From: Yersinia vastinensis
GTDB lineage: Bacteria; Pseudomonadota; Gammaproteobacteria; Enterobacterales; Enterobacteriaceae
Reading direction: 5' to 3'
DNA: 64,000 nt
NCBI RefSeq assembly: GCF_902726565.1
Contig: NZ_CACVAF010000001.1
Coordinates: forward strand, 62,001-126,000
Shown in pieces: positions 1-7,193 of the stretch. Under the pieces are notes generated by a model that saw only the letters and a list, made by a program, of their open reading frames with translations, was not told the origin of the DNA and ran no database searches. The position numbers were made by a program, and so were the translations under genes. The number at the start of each line of letters is the position of its first letter. Position 1 is the first letter of the stretch.

Positions 1-2
1 AT

Positions 3-278
3 GGAATCAGGAAGCATCTTTTGCTTCATGTCGAAAATATTTATAGCATGAAAGTTGACACCCTTCTAAATGAGTCTGAATTGGTTCACTTAACGTTGGA
101 TTTAATTGCTTGCCCATACATATCTGTTTCTTTTAAAAAATCCCTGCTTTCTCGGTATGATATTGAAAAATCGGATGTGAAACGAATTATTTCATTAAAT
201 AAATATTGGTTTACAAAATGGAATGACTTTGATTTTGCAAAGGAGCTGGACGCGAAACTTAGCAATGCAGTATACTGA
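3..278 (+). CDS. 3' part of an unrecognised gene, cut by the window edge
   Basis: An open frame runs from the window edge to a TGA ending at 278, giving about 91 residues of an acidic, Leu/Lys-rich soluble protein with no membrane segment. No start with a ribosome binding site is visible, and codons before the first possible TTG (21) are open, so the gene probably begins upstream of the window. I recognise no family. A small immunity-type or other accessory protein would fit the surroundings, but nothing in the sequence proves it. The DNA is AT-rich compared with the core genes further right. Confidence 0.4.
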   Translation, partial: GIRKHLLLHVENIYSMKVDTLLNESELVHLTLDLIACPYISVSFKKSLLSRYDIEKSDVKRIISLNKYWFTKWNDFDFAKELDAKLSNAVY

Positions 279-404
279 GAGGAAGCGCATCAGGCACCCT
301 TAATGGCTGTTGGCAGCCGCACACACCAGCGCTAACAGGTATGATTGCCCTATGCATGGGAATTATACTTGGCAAGATTCGTCTGAGTCTTTCCTTTGAG
401 GTAG

Positions 405-442
405 CCCCCTACTACACAGCTTTTGGCCTATGTAGTAGGGGG
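405..442. terminator. Strong hairpin in accessory DNA
   Basis: CCCCCTACTACA at 405-416 pairs perfectly with TGTAGTAGGGGG at 431-442 around a 14-nt loop. There is no clear T-run on either side, so it may be a weak terminator for the gene ending at 278 or the end of an old mobile element. The rest of 279-490 holds no gene that I can support. Confidence 0.4.
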
Positions 443-494
443 TTGTCGAGCCTAGAGTGCCTTAGACACCATTCTTTTCAGTTTGAAGTGGTCA

Positions 495-890
<396 letters not shown>

Positions 891-994
891 GCTCAAGAGG
901 GATCCTATATGACTTTTAGTCCAGTGATTCAGCTCACTGCTACACTTGCAGGATTATCGAAACTCTGTATGCGGATACCCATGAGGGGGCTATA

Positions 995-1242
995 ATGGTT
1001 CTTATTATTGAAAAATGGAGGAGCAGCCCGGTGGTTAGAGTCCCGGAGCGGAGTTTGGTATGAAAAAATTTGGCTTAGGTGCAAATGATGTTATTGATAT
1101 TAAAGACCAATATGGTTTCATCATCATTGGCCATACGGAACTGAAAATATATTCCTTGGATACTCTCTTGAAGGGAATTTCCGCAGTTAATCTTCACCAA
1201 AAAATTAGCTTCGGTTTACCAACAGGTAAAGAGCAGCTCTGA
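995..1242 (+). pseudogene. Broken MazE/AbrB-like antitoxin gene
   Basis: The reading starts at ATG 995 after a GAGGGGG ribosome site with a MazE-like beginning (LIIEKW-SSP-VRVPE). It hits a stop around 1060, then continues in another frame (from ATG 1060) as KKFGLGANDVIDI, FIIIGHTELKIYSL and GISAVNLHQKISFGLPTGKEQL. The pieces align end to end with the intact 81-residue antitoxin-like gene at 9209-9454, so this is a frameshifted, internally shortened relative. No MazF-type toxin gene follows. The two copies differ at many residues, so they are old paralogues rather than a recent duplication. Confidence 0.7.
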
Positions 1243-1523
1243 TTTTTTCACGCTGTTCCGAAAGCTTTTTATGTTCTTCCAACTGCTGAAAATTTAGAAG
1301 GAAGGGCAGAGAATCCAGCGCTGAGTGTTGTCGGTAATTGTCATCATGCATTAATCATTTTATGTACAATAACATTGAACCGCGTTCATTCAGATGTTCG
1401 TATCGAAATCTTCGTTAAAACTCTCAATATACATATTATGTGTTGGCTTACCGGGATGCTTACAATTTAATTAACTACTTTATCTGTAATGGTATTTTTA
1501 TCTCAAGACTCAATATTTTCCTT

Positions 1524-2130
1524 CTAATCTACAGTGAAAGTTTCTTGAAATACCTTGGGGTACGCTGGTTCATTCGAGACCCATTCGCGCTCACCTCGCG
1601 TAATGAAATCTGCGATAGCAGATTCAATGATGTCACGGCTCAAAACATCAACATCAACGATAATCTGCAAACCAATACCATTTGCATAGCCGGGTAGGAT
1701 ACAGATAACCACTGTGAACTATTGGTGGGTTTTCTCGGGCTATTTCCTGTTCTCGCTTCTCAAGATATTCCATCCATGTCAGCCCTGCGAATTGGGCGAG
1801 TGCTGGTTTATTGCACAAATCACAGAACCGTTCGCCATCATCCAGCATCGACCATGCTTCATTGAATGCGATTGATTCGACTCTATCACTAAATTCTACA
1901 CTGGCCGTAATTATCTCCGCATTCCAGAAAATCGCAGAGTCTCTTCCCAAGAAAAGTATGTCGCTCCACTTCCAGTTTCCGCATGCAAATGCCTCATCTA
2001 TATCGCACTCGTCATAGAATATACCACCACAGCGATGCCGTTCACGGTGGATAAGGTTTTTGATTTCTCGGGTTTTAGCGCGGCGTTTACGGCGCGAAAG
2101 GGAGGTGAATACCCTGTGTTTCCGCTTCAT
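1524..2130 (-). pseudogene. Frameshifted gene of unknown family
   Basis: A start at ATG 2130 (MKRKHRVF, preceded by a GGAG site about 10 nt upstream) opens a basic N-terminus (SRRKRRAKTREIKN) and then an acidic, Trp-rich domain. It contains two close cysteines (DLCNKP and further Cys at CGGIFYDEC). Near 1690-1700, at a CTACCCGG run, the frame ends early, while a neighbouring frame continues in register as GYANGIGLQIIVDVDVLSRDIIESAI to a stop at 1524. One base gained or lost would restore a protein of about 200 residues. An in-frame ATG further upstream (2184) lacks a ribosome site. I do not recognise the family. Confidence 0.5.
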
Positions 2131-2442
2131 GTGTGCTAACTCCGCGTTTTTTCGCTGGAAAAAGCCCAGCCGGGTAGAATACATGTTTAATTAGGGTAAC
2201 GGAAGTTTTATCCCGAAGAACGATTGTTTTATCTGTAATAGGTAATTTATTCAATACGTTAATTGAGGTGGTGCCGTAATTATGGACACTTTCTGTCCTC
2301 ACGACGAGGTCTGCTCGAAGGACCTTAGGCTGACGCTACCGAGATGACTATCAAGACAAATCATGACTAATGTTAGTTAAAAAAATAGCACCTGATACCT
2401 GCACATAAAGCAAACAATTTTTCTATACACCGACAAAATTTA

Positions 2443-2482
2443 TTGATATACAAATATCAAATATATTAATAATTGTAACATG
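2443..2482 (+). promoter_or_regulatory. Inverted repeat and probable promoter of the nucleobase operon
   Basis: TTGATAT-ACAA-ATATCAA (2443-2460) is a perfect 7-bp inverted repeat whose left arm also resembles a -35 box (TTGATA). TATTAA at 2464-2469 is a possible -10, with a short 15-nt spacer. The segment is very AT-rich and lies directly before the ribosome site and ATG at 2491. A repressor binding the repeat would block this promoter. Binding is inferred, not shown. Positions 2303-2442 hold no gene that I can see. Confidence 0.4.
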
Positions 2483-2490
2483 AGGTGTCT

Positions 2491-2823
2491 ATGTCAGGCT
2501 CTGGTGGGGGTAGCTTTGGCGGCCAGTTCGGTCAGGATGATTTTGAAGTGACCTGTGAAAAACTTACGATTGATACTCAGTTAAGTTCGCCTGATCCGCA
2601 TGTCGTAGCGCAGCTGTCAATCGGCGTGATTATGGGGATTATGCAAATCAATTCAAATGGGACTCTGCTAACGGTTGCTATGCACAACGGTATGCAGGCT
2701 GGGGGTATCGCTTCTCCCTACATCCAGCGCCTCCGTGACTGTATGAGTAATGGTACTACCTATGTTGCTAAAGTGACCGCCATTAACGGTGGTCAGGTCA
2801 GGGTCAGTGTGTACGCGATATGA
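2491..2823 (+). CDS. Small protein with Gly-rich N-terminus, first gene of the nucleobase operon
   Basis: The 110-residue protein starts at ATG 2491 after TGAGG; a GTG six bases earlier is less likely. Residues 1-16 are a flexible Gly/Ser stretch (MSGSGGGSFGGQFG). The remainder looks like a compact beta-rich domain of alternating hydrophobic residues, ending in NGGQVRVSVYAI. There is no signal peptide or membrane segment. Its stop overlaps the next start by 4 nt (ATGA), so it is translationally coupled to the kinase/deoxyribosyltransferase fusion. I do not know the family. The exposed glycine-rich start could be a tail that the downstream QueC-like ligase modifies, since QueC-like enzymes of type IV CBASS are reported to attach deazaguanine to a protein N-terminus. 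That is inference only. Confidence 0.75.
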   Translation: MSGSGGGSFGGQFGQDDFEVTCEKLTIDTQLSSPDPHVVAQLSIGVIMGIMQINSNGTLLTVAMHNGMQAGGIASPYIQRLRDCMSNGTTYVAKVTAINGGQVRVSVYAI

Positions 2824-4061
2824 GCAACAGCAAAACGGTCAGTACGGAGATCATCACTATTGCAGGCGGTACCTATCATGAAATTATCCTTTATCCAGGA
2901 AATCACCAGGTTTACGGTTCAGCGGGAAGGGCGGCATCAGCACTGGCAACGCTCGGTGTAAACGTTGATTTGTACACCTACGCTGATGAAGTAGTCGATT
3001 CGGTTCTTCGAGAACGCGCCTGTTTTGAAAACTTCACGCTTCATACGAATGAAGTACGTGAATCCGTCATATTCCATTATGAGCATGGGCTGGCGGAACC
3101 TCGAATTTTCAATTACCCGGACACCCCTTACCCGGCCATTACAGTGAAAGCGCCCTGTATTCTACGCTATGGAATGCTGGAGGGATCCGCTGTAATCGAC
3201 GCGGAATACGCAGTATATGATCCCCAGAATGTGACCAATCCGGAGCCATTCACAGCAAACGGATCCAGAGCAAAGCACCTCGCATTGATCCTTAATCGCT
3301 ATGAGGCGAAGACCCTTAGTGGCCAGAGTGAATTATCCGACAGAGAGCATGCAGAGTTTCTCTACGAAAGTGGTCATGCCGAAGTCATCATTATCAAGCA
3401 GGGCCCAGCCGGTGCACTCATCTGCGATAAAGGGAAAATATCCTATATCCCTGCCTATGAGACAAGTCGGGTCAACAAAATTGGATCTGGTGACGCATTC
3501 GTAGCCTATTTTTCCCGTGAGTGGATGCTGAACAAAAAAACAGCCCACGATGCTGCGAATTATGCCTCACTTGCCACCGCATGCTACTGCGAAAGCGGAC
3601 TTTTTCCTTCAGCAGAAGGGCTGGCTGCTTTCAGTCCCAGCCCCATCAAGCTTTCTCAGGCGTTCATTGAGGGTGGCAACAGAAAAGTCTATCTGGCTGG
3701 CCCCTTCTTTACCTTGGCACAGCTCTGGCTTGTTGAGCAAGCGCGACGGAACCTGAGCGATCTTGGGCTGGACGTTTTTTCCCCCTACCACATGGTTGGA
3801 CACGGACCCGCAGAAGAAGTAGTCGAAAAGGATCTTGATGCGATACGGCAGGCCGACATCGTTTTTGCAATAGGTGATGCACTCGACTCCGGCACCATCT
3901 ATGAAGTCGGTTACGCACGGGCGCTAGGCACCCCGGTGGTGTTCTATGCCGAGAACGAATCGGAAGAGGATCAGAAAATGATGGAAGGATCAGGATGTAT
4001 CTTGAGCAAAGATTACGTCACAGCAATTTATAAAACGCTCTGGGTGGCCGCTCAAAAATGA
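2820..4061 (+). CDS. PfkB-family kinase fused to nucleoside 2-deoxyribosyltransferase
   Basis: This is a 413-residue two-domain protein. Residues 1 to about 275 form a PfkB/ribokinase-like sugar or nucleoside kinase: a GSAGRAASALATLG substrate loop (33-46), NRYEAKTL (159-166) and the C-terminal signature GSGDAF with the expected catalytic Asp225. Residues 289-410 form a nucleoside 2-deoxyribosyltransferase domain: YLAGPFF (291-297), then DSGTIYEVGYARALGTPVV, whose Glu362 is the likely nucleophile. The second domain breaks or swaps the bond between base and deoxyribose; the first would phosphorylate a nucleoside or the freed sugar. It overlaps both neighbours by 4 nt. The fusion suggests a base-exchange or nucleoside-salvage step that feeds the QueC-like enzyme. 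The substrate cannot be read from sequence. Confidence 0.85.
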   Translation: MSNSKTVSTEIITIAGGTYHEIILYPGNHQVYGSAGRAASALATLGVNVDLYTYADEVVDSVLRERACFENFTLHTNEVRESVIFHYEHGLAEPRIFNYPDTPYPAITVKAPCILRYGMLEGSAVIDAEYAVYDPQNVTNPEPFTANGSRAKHLALILNRYEAKTLSGQSELSDREHAEFLYESGHAEVIIIKQGPAGALICDKGKISYIPAYETSRVNKIGSGDAFVAYFSREWMLNKKTAHDAANYASLATACYCESGLFPSAEGLAAFSPSPIKLSQAFIEGGNRKVYLAGPFFTLAQLWLVEQARRNLSDLGLDVFSPYHMVGHGPAEEVVEKDLDAIRQADIVFAIGDALDSGTIYEVGYARALGTPVVFYAENESEEDQKMMEGSGCILSKDYVTAIYKTLWVAAQK

Positions 4062-4663
4062 AAACCGCACTTTTACTTTCTGGCGGAATGGACTCCATTG
4101 CTATTGCCTGGTGGAAGCGCCCGGATATAGCACTGACACTCGACTACGGTCAGCAAGCCGCCAATGCCGAAATTAAAGCTGCCACTGCCACCTGTGAGGC
4201 CCTTGGAATTGAGCATCACATTATACGCATTGACTGCCGTTCGCTGGGATCAGGGGATATGGCTGGTACCACTATGGATCCGAATGCACCATCGAGCGAT
4301 TGGTGGCCGTATCGTAACCAGATGCTCATCTCGCTGGCGGCCATGAAGGCAATAACGCTTGGCGTCACGCACCTGTGGATCGGCACAGTGAAGTCAGATG
4401 AAACGCATCTAGATGGTACCATAGGCTTTATCAGCAGAATCAGTGAGCTTATGTCGTTTCAGGAAGGAGGCATGGTTGTCGAAGCTCCGGCAATTACGTT
4501 ATCAACCTCTGAGTTGATCAGAATTTCAGATGTTACGCCAGGTGGCCTCGCTTGGGCCCATAGCTGCCATAAGGCAAACATCCCATGCGGCAACTGCCGG
4601 GGGTGCAATAAGTATTTTCAGGTTCTGGATGATGTCGGATATGACTTGGACCGTTCCCGCTAG
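4058..4663 (+). CDS. QueC-like ATP-dependent 7-deazaguanine synthase paralogue
   Basis: The 201-residue protein belongs to the adenine-nucleotide alpha-hydrolase/PP-loop fold. The ATP loop is LLLSGGMDS (5-13) and LDYGQQAANAE follows. The zinc site is formed by Cys170, Cys177, Cys180 and Cys183 (CHKANIPCGNCRGC), as in QueC. QueC converts 7-carboxy-7-deazaguanine to preQ0 using ATP and ammonia. This copy is shorter than housekeeping QueC (about 230 residues) and has no queD, queE or queF beside it, so it is probably a repurposed member like those in the QatABCD and type IV CBASS defence systems. Start and stop overlap its neighbours, giving a coupled operon. Confidence 0.85.
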   Translation: MKTALLLSGGMDSIAIAWWKRPDIALTLDYGQQAANAEIKAATATCEALGIEHHIIRIDCRSLGSGDMAGTTMDPNAPSSDWWPYRNQMLISLAAMKAITLGVTHLWIGTVKSDETHLDGTIGFISRISELMSFQEGGMVVEAPAITLSTSELIRISDVTPGGLAWAHSCHKANIPCGNCRGCNKYFQVLDDVGYDLDRSR

Positions 4664-5315
4664 TCCTGTTCCTCGTGAACAGCCACTCAGCTATCAACCC
4701 GTTAACTGGCCCGCCGGAGATCCGTTTTTTCTGCCGCCTCCTTCGGAGAATGCAGTGCTTCCCGGATTGAATGATGTGATCGAAACCCGTAGAACACAGC
4801 GAAACTTCAGCCACGTCAGTCAGGCCCAGCTATCTCACTGGCTATGGCTAACCGGCAGAGTGATGGCTGTGGGACATTCAAGCTATGGCTTTCCACTAAC
4901 TCAACGCCCCGTGCCCTCCGCTGGGGCCATACATCCTATTCACATTATTCTTTCCCTCCCTGAACGGGATGGGTGGCAGCTGTATCTGCCTGACATGCAC
5001 GCGCTGGCACCGCTTCGGATCCCTGAGCAGACCCGATTCGAAATACGCGATGAGCTTTTGCCGGTAATTGATATCCAGAGCGGAATTATTGTCAGACTTA
5101 TCGCTGAGCCGGGAAAAACGTCAGCAAAATATTCAGATGCTGATAGTCTTGTTTGGCGCGATTCTGGTGTTCTTGTTGGGCAGATGGCGCTTGTTGCCGA
5201 AGCGCTAGAATGCAATTTTTGCCCGCTGGGCATTACAGGCCATGACTGGTGCTCCGGATTAAAACTGGAAGGTCGTCTGGCTGGTACCGGACTGGCGGTT
5301 TTTGGCTCGCGATGA
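4629..5315 (+). CDS. SagB-type nitroreductase-fold FMN oxidoreductase
   Basis: The 228-residue protein is of the nitroreductase superfamily, closest in layout to the SagB/McbC-like dehydrogenases. It has IETRRTQRNF (51-60), RPVPSAGAIHPIHIIL (93-108) and a late DSLVWRDSGVLVGQMALVAEALE-CNFCPLG block lining the flavin pocket. Family members use FMN to oxidise or reduce substrates; the SagB group oxidises azoline rings in peptides. The start is ATG 4629 or 4641, both inside the end of the QueC-like gene, so translation is coupled. A longer open frame from 4530 has no ribosome site and overlaps the upstream gene more deeply. The last 57 bases overlap the convergent glycosylase gene. The substrate is unknown; a deazaguanine-linked product is one option. 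Confidence 0.75.
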   Translation: MMSDMTWTVPASPVPREQPLSYQPVNWPAGDPFFLPPPSENAVLPGLNDVIETRRTQRNFSHVSQAQLSHWLWLTGRVMAVGHSSYGFPLTQRPVPSAGAIHPIHIILSLPERDGWQLYLPDMHALAPLRIPEQTRFEIRDELLPVIDIQSGIIVRLIAEPGKTSAKYSDADSLVWRDSGVLVGQMALVAEALECNFCPLGITGHDWCSGLKLEGRLAGTGLAVFGSR

Positions 5316-6104
5316 ACGAGGGCGCAATTTCGCAAGAGGCTGGCCGCGCATGTTTTCGATGAGACTGAACACCGTACTGGAAGAGGCCTGCATTTCATAC
5401 CAGATAAGCGCATCCAGCTCGGATGCTTTTACGCCCATAGCTTCACTGAACTCCAGAAATATTTGTTCCAGCTTCAGGTAGTCACGTTCAACAGTAAGGT
5501 CTCCCGGGAAAAAACCTGCAAGTAATCCCGCCCTAAGGATGTGAATGTCCAGAATAGCGACATCATCCGCACAGAGCCAGTTACGTGCTATCCATGATGC
5601 CGTTTTATGACCAATACCGGGAATGGAGGTCAGCCAGTCTCTGAGAGCACGGCCCGAATCCGTCGGCGGCATCTCTACATCCAGCCTGTTTAGTGCAACC
5701 GAGAGATAGCGCGATTTTTGCCGAGCAAAGCGGTAACGCACTGATTTGTTACCAGTTTTAATGGGCTCTGATAGCCATTCGTAAAGAGTGGCTTCAGATG
5801 GTGGCTGAGCATCAAACGCACCGCAATCCTTCAGCTTATTGAATGCGGCAAGGCCTATCGCAGCTGGTATGCCGTGTCCACCCAGCAGGCAGGCACCCAC
5901 TTCCTCTTTGAGCGTTCGCCCAAGCTTGTAATTGACGGCATTGACTTCCAGACGACGGGCGAGTATTTGATAGGCCCAGTACGCTGGCGATGGGAACGCC
6001 TCAATTCTTCCCCACCGAACACCCGGCAGGATATCCTGTTCCGGAGCTGGAAAGTCAAGATTGATAATTGTCGGTCCAATGAAGACCGCTCCGCGCTGCG
6101 TCAT
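5259..6104 (-). CDS. OGG1-like HhH-GPD DNA glycosylase/lyase
   Basis: The 281-residue protein carries the helix-hairpin-helix motif SIPGIGHKTASWIARNW (160-176), in which Lys167 sits where OGG1-type enzymes form their Schiff base. The matching Asp186 lies in VAILDIHILRAG. Such enzymes remove oxidised or otherwise altered guanine from DNA and can cut the strand. The gene overlaps the upstream methylase by 4 nt (6101-6104), so the two form one operon. Its basic, Ser/Arg-rich C-terminal tail is coded by DNA that overlaps the opposite-strand oxidoreductase gene. In this context it may act on a modified base made by, or used to mark invaders for, the neighbouring enzymes. Confidence 0.8.
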   Translation of the reverse strand: MTQRGAVFIGPTIINLDFPAPEQDILPGVRWGRIEAFPSPAYWAYQILARRLEVNAVNYKLGRTLKEEVGACLLGGHGIPAAIGLAAFNKLKDCGAFDAQPPSEATLYEWLSEPIKTGNKSVRYRFARQKSRYLSVALNRLDVEMPPTDSGRALRDWLTSIPGIGHKTASWIARNWLCADDVAILDIHILRAGLLAGFFPGDLTVERDYLKLEQIFLEFSEAMGVKASELDALIWYEMQASSSTVFSLIENMRGQPLAKLRPRSSRAKNRQSGTSQTTFQF

Positions 6105-6769
6105 ACAGTCTCCAGACCATAAGTTGCGTTCAGCCAGTTGATCAGTTCGTTGCGCTCTGCGGGTTCCATTCGTTCTATGCGATCATAAAGCCGAGTGCGT
6201 CTGCGGGCCAGAGTCTGTCTTTCCCGATAACTGCTGCCCATGTATCGCGCGTCATGCAACCTGTCAGGAACATCAAAGTTCATCCATACGCATTCTTCAC
6301 GCACGCTCGTATGAGTCTTGGCGTTAAATCGCTCGCAGCGCCATCCGCTGAGCATTTCGTCATAGATAGGATTTCCGTAACCGGATATCATGACCATGCA
6401 GGGCAACCTGGCAAGCACTTGCAGCAACCGGCGATGATCGTCATCTGAATATTCATGACGATAGATTTTGCTACGTTTACGCGTGCTATGAACATAGGGT
6501 GGGTCGGCGTAAACCAGTTCACTACCCTGATACGGAAACGTACTGAGATACGCTATAGCGTCATCCTGAATGAGTTCGCAGGGAATATCCCCGCCGCGCC
6601 ATACATCAATAACCTGTTGGTCAATATCGATTCCAATATTACGGGCTGCTGGCCGTTTGTTGCGCATCACAGCTCCTCCACCAAGGTGGGTTTCAATATA
6701 TGTCTCGTGCACTGGCATCAGGTTGATGAGTCTCTGATAGCACTTGCCTTTACCACCGGGATATCTCAT
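6101..6769 (-). CDS. D12-class DNA N6-adenine methyltransferase (Dam-like)
   Basis: The 222-residue protein starts MRYPGGKGK (the N-terminal SAM-binding motif of D12-class enzymes), has THLGGGAVM (27-35) and the catalytic DPPY at 89-92. It transfers a methyl group from SAM to adenine N6 in DNA. It is shorter than Dam (about 278 residues) and probably has a reduced recognition domain, with a basic C-terminal end (RERQTLARRRTRLYDRIER). No restriction endonuclease is adjacent; its partner is the glycosylase, overlapping by 4 nt. The start lies 6 nt from a strong hairpin (6776-6799) and has no clear ribosome site, which suggests tight control. The recognition sequence is unknown. Confidence 0.85.
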   Translation of the reverse strand: MRYPGGKGKCYQRLINLMPVHETYIETHLGGGAVMRNKRPAARNIGIDIDQQVIDVWRGGDIPCELIQDDAIAYLSTFPYQGSELVYADPPYVHSTRKRSKIYRHEYSDDDHRRLLQVLARLPCMVMISGYGNPIYDEMLSGWRCERFNAKTHTSVREECVWMNFDVPDRLHDARYMGSSYRERQTLARRRTRLYDRIERMEPAERNELINWLNATYGLETV

Positions 6770-6775
6770 GCGCTA

Positions 6776-6799
6776 ATCATCGTCATTTCTGACGATGAT
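6776..6799 (-). promoter_or_regulatory. Perfect hairpin/operator just before the methylase start
   Basis: ATCATCGTCA (6776-6785) and TGACGATGAT (6790-6799) form a perfect 10-bp inverted repeat with a 4-nt loop, ending six bases before the minus-strand start codon. It could be a protein operator, or an RNA hairpin that hides the start site. The rest of 6770-7193 shows no supported gene. A likely dGTPase promoter lies at its right end, where a TATATT box precedes the CAGGAG ribosome site. Confidence 0.5.
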
Positions 6800-7193
6800 G
6801 TCAATTACAATCGGTATTGGTGTACGCGCTCCTTTACTACAAAGTACATAATCAATAACTTGATAGTTCGTTTTTTGTAAACTCTATTGCATAGCTGTTC
6901 GCACTAACGCATAGCAACGTGATGATTTAAAAAATATATTGTCTCGTTACAGGAATAGATGCGATAGATAATTTATTCTGCTCAATGATGGATGCGACGG
7001 ATGCATTTTCACTTCCAGGGTGCAGCACGGACGAGCACTCGCCCGGAACTCTTTAACGATGATAAAACCTGGGTAGTTTGCTGGCACAGAGGATTCATTC
7101 CGAATAACAGGGACGAATCTCAGCCCCGGGTTTACATTTCTCACGTCTGCGCTTAAGCAGGCTGATTGCTATATTCTGCCCACAGGAGCCTGT

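Noticed and set aside
1440..1697. Plus-strand open frame of 85 codons
   Set aside because: It overlaps the broken minus-strand gene, whose two frames join in register and look more protein-like.
4940..5413. Open frame of 157 codons opposite the SagB-like gene and across its end
   Set aside because: The Ser/Arg/Pro-rich composition and overlap with two better-supported genes mark it as a shadow.
6455..6880. Open frame of 141 codons opposite the methylase gene and into its leader
   Set aside because: It is antisense to DPPY and other conserved motifs and has no ribosome site.
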